Shown here one piece after another: positions 5,281-5,687 of a DNA stretch of 5,687 bases. The notes under the pieces were generated by a model that saw only the letters and a list, made by a program, of their open reading frames with translations, did not search any database and was not told the origin of the DNA. The DNA comes from DATAEU01 sp046724395. Its GTDB lineage: Bacteria; Actinomycetota; UBA4738; HRBIN12. Numbering within the stretch: the stretch's first letter is position 1; each line of letters begins with the position of its first letter. The stretch lies in contig JBKOWM010000076.1 of the NCBI GenBank assembly GCA_046724395.1, forward strand, positions 1-5,687. Direction: 5' to 3'. The position numbers were made by a program, and so were the translations under genes.

Positions 5281-5430
5281 GGCCCTACCTTCTGGGCCCT
5301 ACCTTCTGGGCCCTACCTTCTGGGCCCTACCTTCTGGGCCCTACCTTCTGGCTACCTTCTCGGCCCTACGTCGGGCCCCACCTCCGGCCCCGTGTCGGGC
5401 CTGCTCGGCCCTCCCTCGGCCCCCTGATCC
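5281..5430 (-). repeat. Tandem 14-bp Shine-Dalgarno-like repeat array in the groEL leader
   Basis: Five exact, head-to-tail copies of a 14-bp unit occupy 5281-5350 (plus strand GGCCCTACCTTCTG; groEL strand CAGAAGGTAGGGCC). Beyond 5350 the copies degrade. The GGCC core recurs at about 5362, 5374, 5386, 5398, 5407 and 5418, with spacing falling to about 12 and then 9-11 bp. The whole array lies in the predicted 5' leader between the CIRCE operator and the groEL start. The unit length is not a multiple of three and the groEL strand has no matching reading frame, so it is not coding. Each unit carries AGAAGG, which could pair partly with the 16S anti-Shine-Dalgarno. Each junction makes a GGGCCC palindrome, so units could also pair with one another in RNA. 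Neither effect is proven. Confidence 0.92.
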
Positions 5431-5475
5431 TGGCTCGTCGGCACGCCCCGCCGTCTCAGCCAGCGCCTCCGACTG

Positions 5476-5502
5476 CTAGCACTCAGAGCTGCTGAGTGCT
5501 AA
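5476..5502 (-). promoter_or_regulatory. CIRCE operator (HrcA binding site)
   Basis: On the minus strand the site reads TTAGCACTC, nine bases, GAGTGCTAG. It matches the CIRCE consensus (TTAGCACTC-N9-GAGTGCTAA) at 17 of 18 conserved bases. HrcA binds this inverted repeat and represses chaperonin genes at normal temperature; repression is relieved when GroEL is titrated by unfolded protein. The site begins 3 nt downstream of a -10-like box, so it covers the likely transcription start. That position is ideal for repression and would also place the repeat in the mRNA 5' end. Confidence 0.97.
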
Positions 5503-5505
5503 CGA

Positions 5506-5535
5506 ATGGTAGCCAGTGAGGGAGCCGAGTGGCAA
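5506..5535 (-). promoter_or_regulatory. Predicted sigma70-type promoter of groEL
   Basis: On the minus strand TTGCCA (5530-5535; 5 of 6 to TTGACA) is separated by 18 nt from TACCAT (5506-5511; 4 of 6 to TATAAT). Transcription would start near 5499, inside the CIRCE element, and give a leader of about 235 nt. The position relative to CIRCE supports the call more than the sequence alone does. Confidence 0.6.
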
Positions 5536-5549
5536 GGGGCGGCGACGGC

Positions 5550-5572
5550 TCGCTCGGCCGTGCGGCGAGCGG
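5550..5572 (-). terminator. Possible hairpin after the acetyl-CoA synthetase gene
   Basis: CGCTCG (5551-5556) and CGAGCG (5566-5571) form a 6-bp stem with a 9-nt loop, about 11 nt beyond the stop at 5583. There is no U-tract. It may separate the upstream gene from the groEL promoter, but the stem is short and GC-rich, so chance is a real alternative. Confidence 0.3.
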
Positions 5573-5582
5573 CGGGCGTCTG

Positions 5583-5687
5583 TCAGGCCTCGTCCGTACC
5601 GGCGCCGGCCTCGACCATCTCGTGGATCTGCTCCACGACCTCGGCGTTCGCGAGCGTCGTCACGTCGCCGAGCGGGCGACCCTGCGC
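5583..5687 (-). CDS. acs: Acetyl-CoA synthetase, C-terminal 34 residues only
   Basis: The minus-strand frame enters at the right edge and ends at TGA (5583-5585). The peptide begins AQGRPLGDVTTLANAEVVEQI and closes with an acidic tail (GAGTDEA). The pattern GR-x-LGD-x-TTLA-(N/D)-x-x-VV is the extreme C-terminus of AMP-forming acetyl-CoA synthetase, which makes acetyl-CoA from acetate, ATP and CoA. It sits just after the acetylatable lysine motif, which lies outside the window. A closely related short-chain acyl-CoA synthetase, such as a propionyl-CoA type, cannot be excluded from 34 residues. It is read in the same direction as groEL, but a separate promoter and CIRCE lie between them. Confidence 0.82.
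   Translation of the reverse strand, partial: AQGRPLGDVTTLANAEVVEQIHEMVEAGAGTDEA

Noticed and set aside
5281..5430. A CRISPR-like array
   Set aside because: The units are 14 bp, directly contiguous, and have no unique spacers, so this is a simple tandem repeat.
3618..5495. A 625-codon plus-strand open frame covering groEL
   Set aside because: It is antisense to an intact groEL and its translation is low-complexity Leu/Arg/Asp-rich, the usual shadow frame of a GC-rich gene. Its end runs through the tandem repeat.

Overview
This is a GC-rich bacterial window, most likely chromosomal DNA from a little-studied actinobacterium (Actinomycetota). The case rests on three points. The GroEL sequence has the actinobacterial look (KKWGAPTITNDG near residue 50 and a short Gly5-DMDF tail). 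groEL stands without groES but behind a CIRCE operator. Two small proteins at the left end also look actinobacterial. The class is not resolvable from the sequence alone.

Layout. Positions 2-349 (+) hold the 3' part of an uncharacterised protein whose start lies outside the window. It converges on a small uncharacterised gene (365-559, -), and a GC-rich hairpin lies over the junction. A 188-bp divergent spacer follows. Next comes an exported protein (748-2010, +) with three S-layer-homology-like repeats and a C-terminal NlpC/P60 cysteine hydrolase domain, probably a wall-anchored peptidoglycan hydrolase.

Converging on it, on the minus strand, is a tightly overlapping three-gene set: larE (ATP-dependent sulfur insertase, PP-loop family), then a stand-alone NIL-domain protein, then a hot-dog fold acyl-CoA thioesterase. 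Their stops and starts overlap by 4 nt and 1 nt, so they are very probably co-transcribed and translationally coupled. Upstream lies a 171-nt gap with a perfect 14-bp hairpin and a second inverted repeat around an AT-rich patch. Then comes groEL (3639-5264, -).

The groEL leader is the most unusual non-coding part. A sigma70-like promoter (TTGCCA, 18 nt, TACCAT) is followed directly by a CIRCE operator for HrcA. The predicted leader is about 235 nt, and most of it is a tandem array. Five exact 14-bp copies lie nearest the gene, with degenerate copies further away. Each exact unit reads, on the groEL strand, as a near-copy of the real groEL Shine-Dalgarno region. At the right edge is the last 34 codons of an acetyl-CoA synthetase gene (-).

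I see no mobile elements, tRNA, rRNA or CRISPR. Most of the window is housekeeping. The points worth a second look are the Shine-Dalgarno-like repeat leader of groEL, the larE/NIL/thioesterase coupling with its hairpin leader, and the unusual active site of the NlpC/P60 protein.
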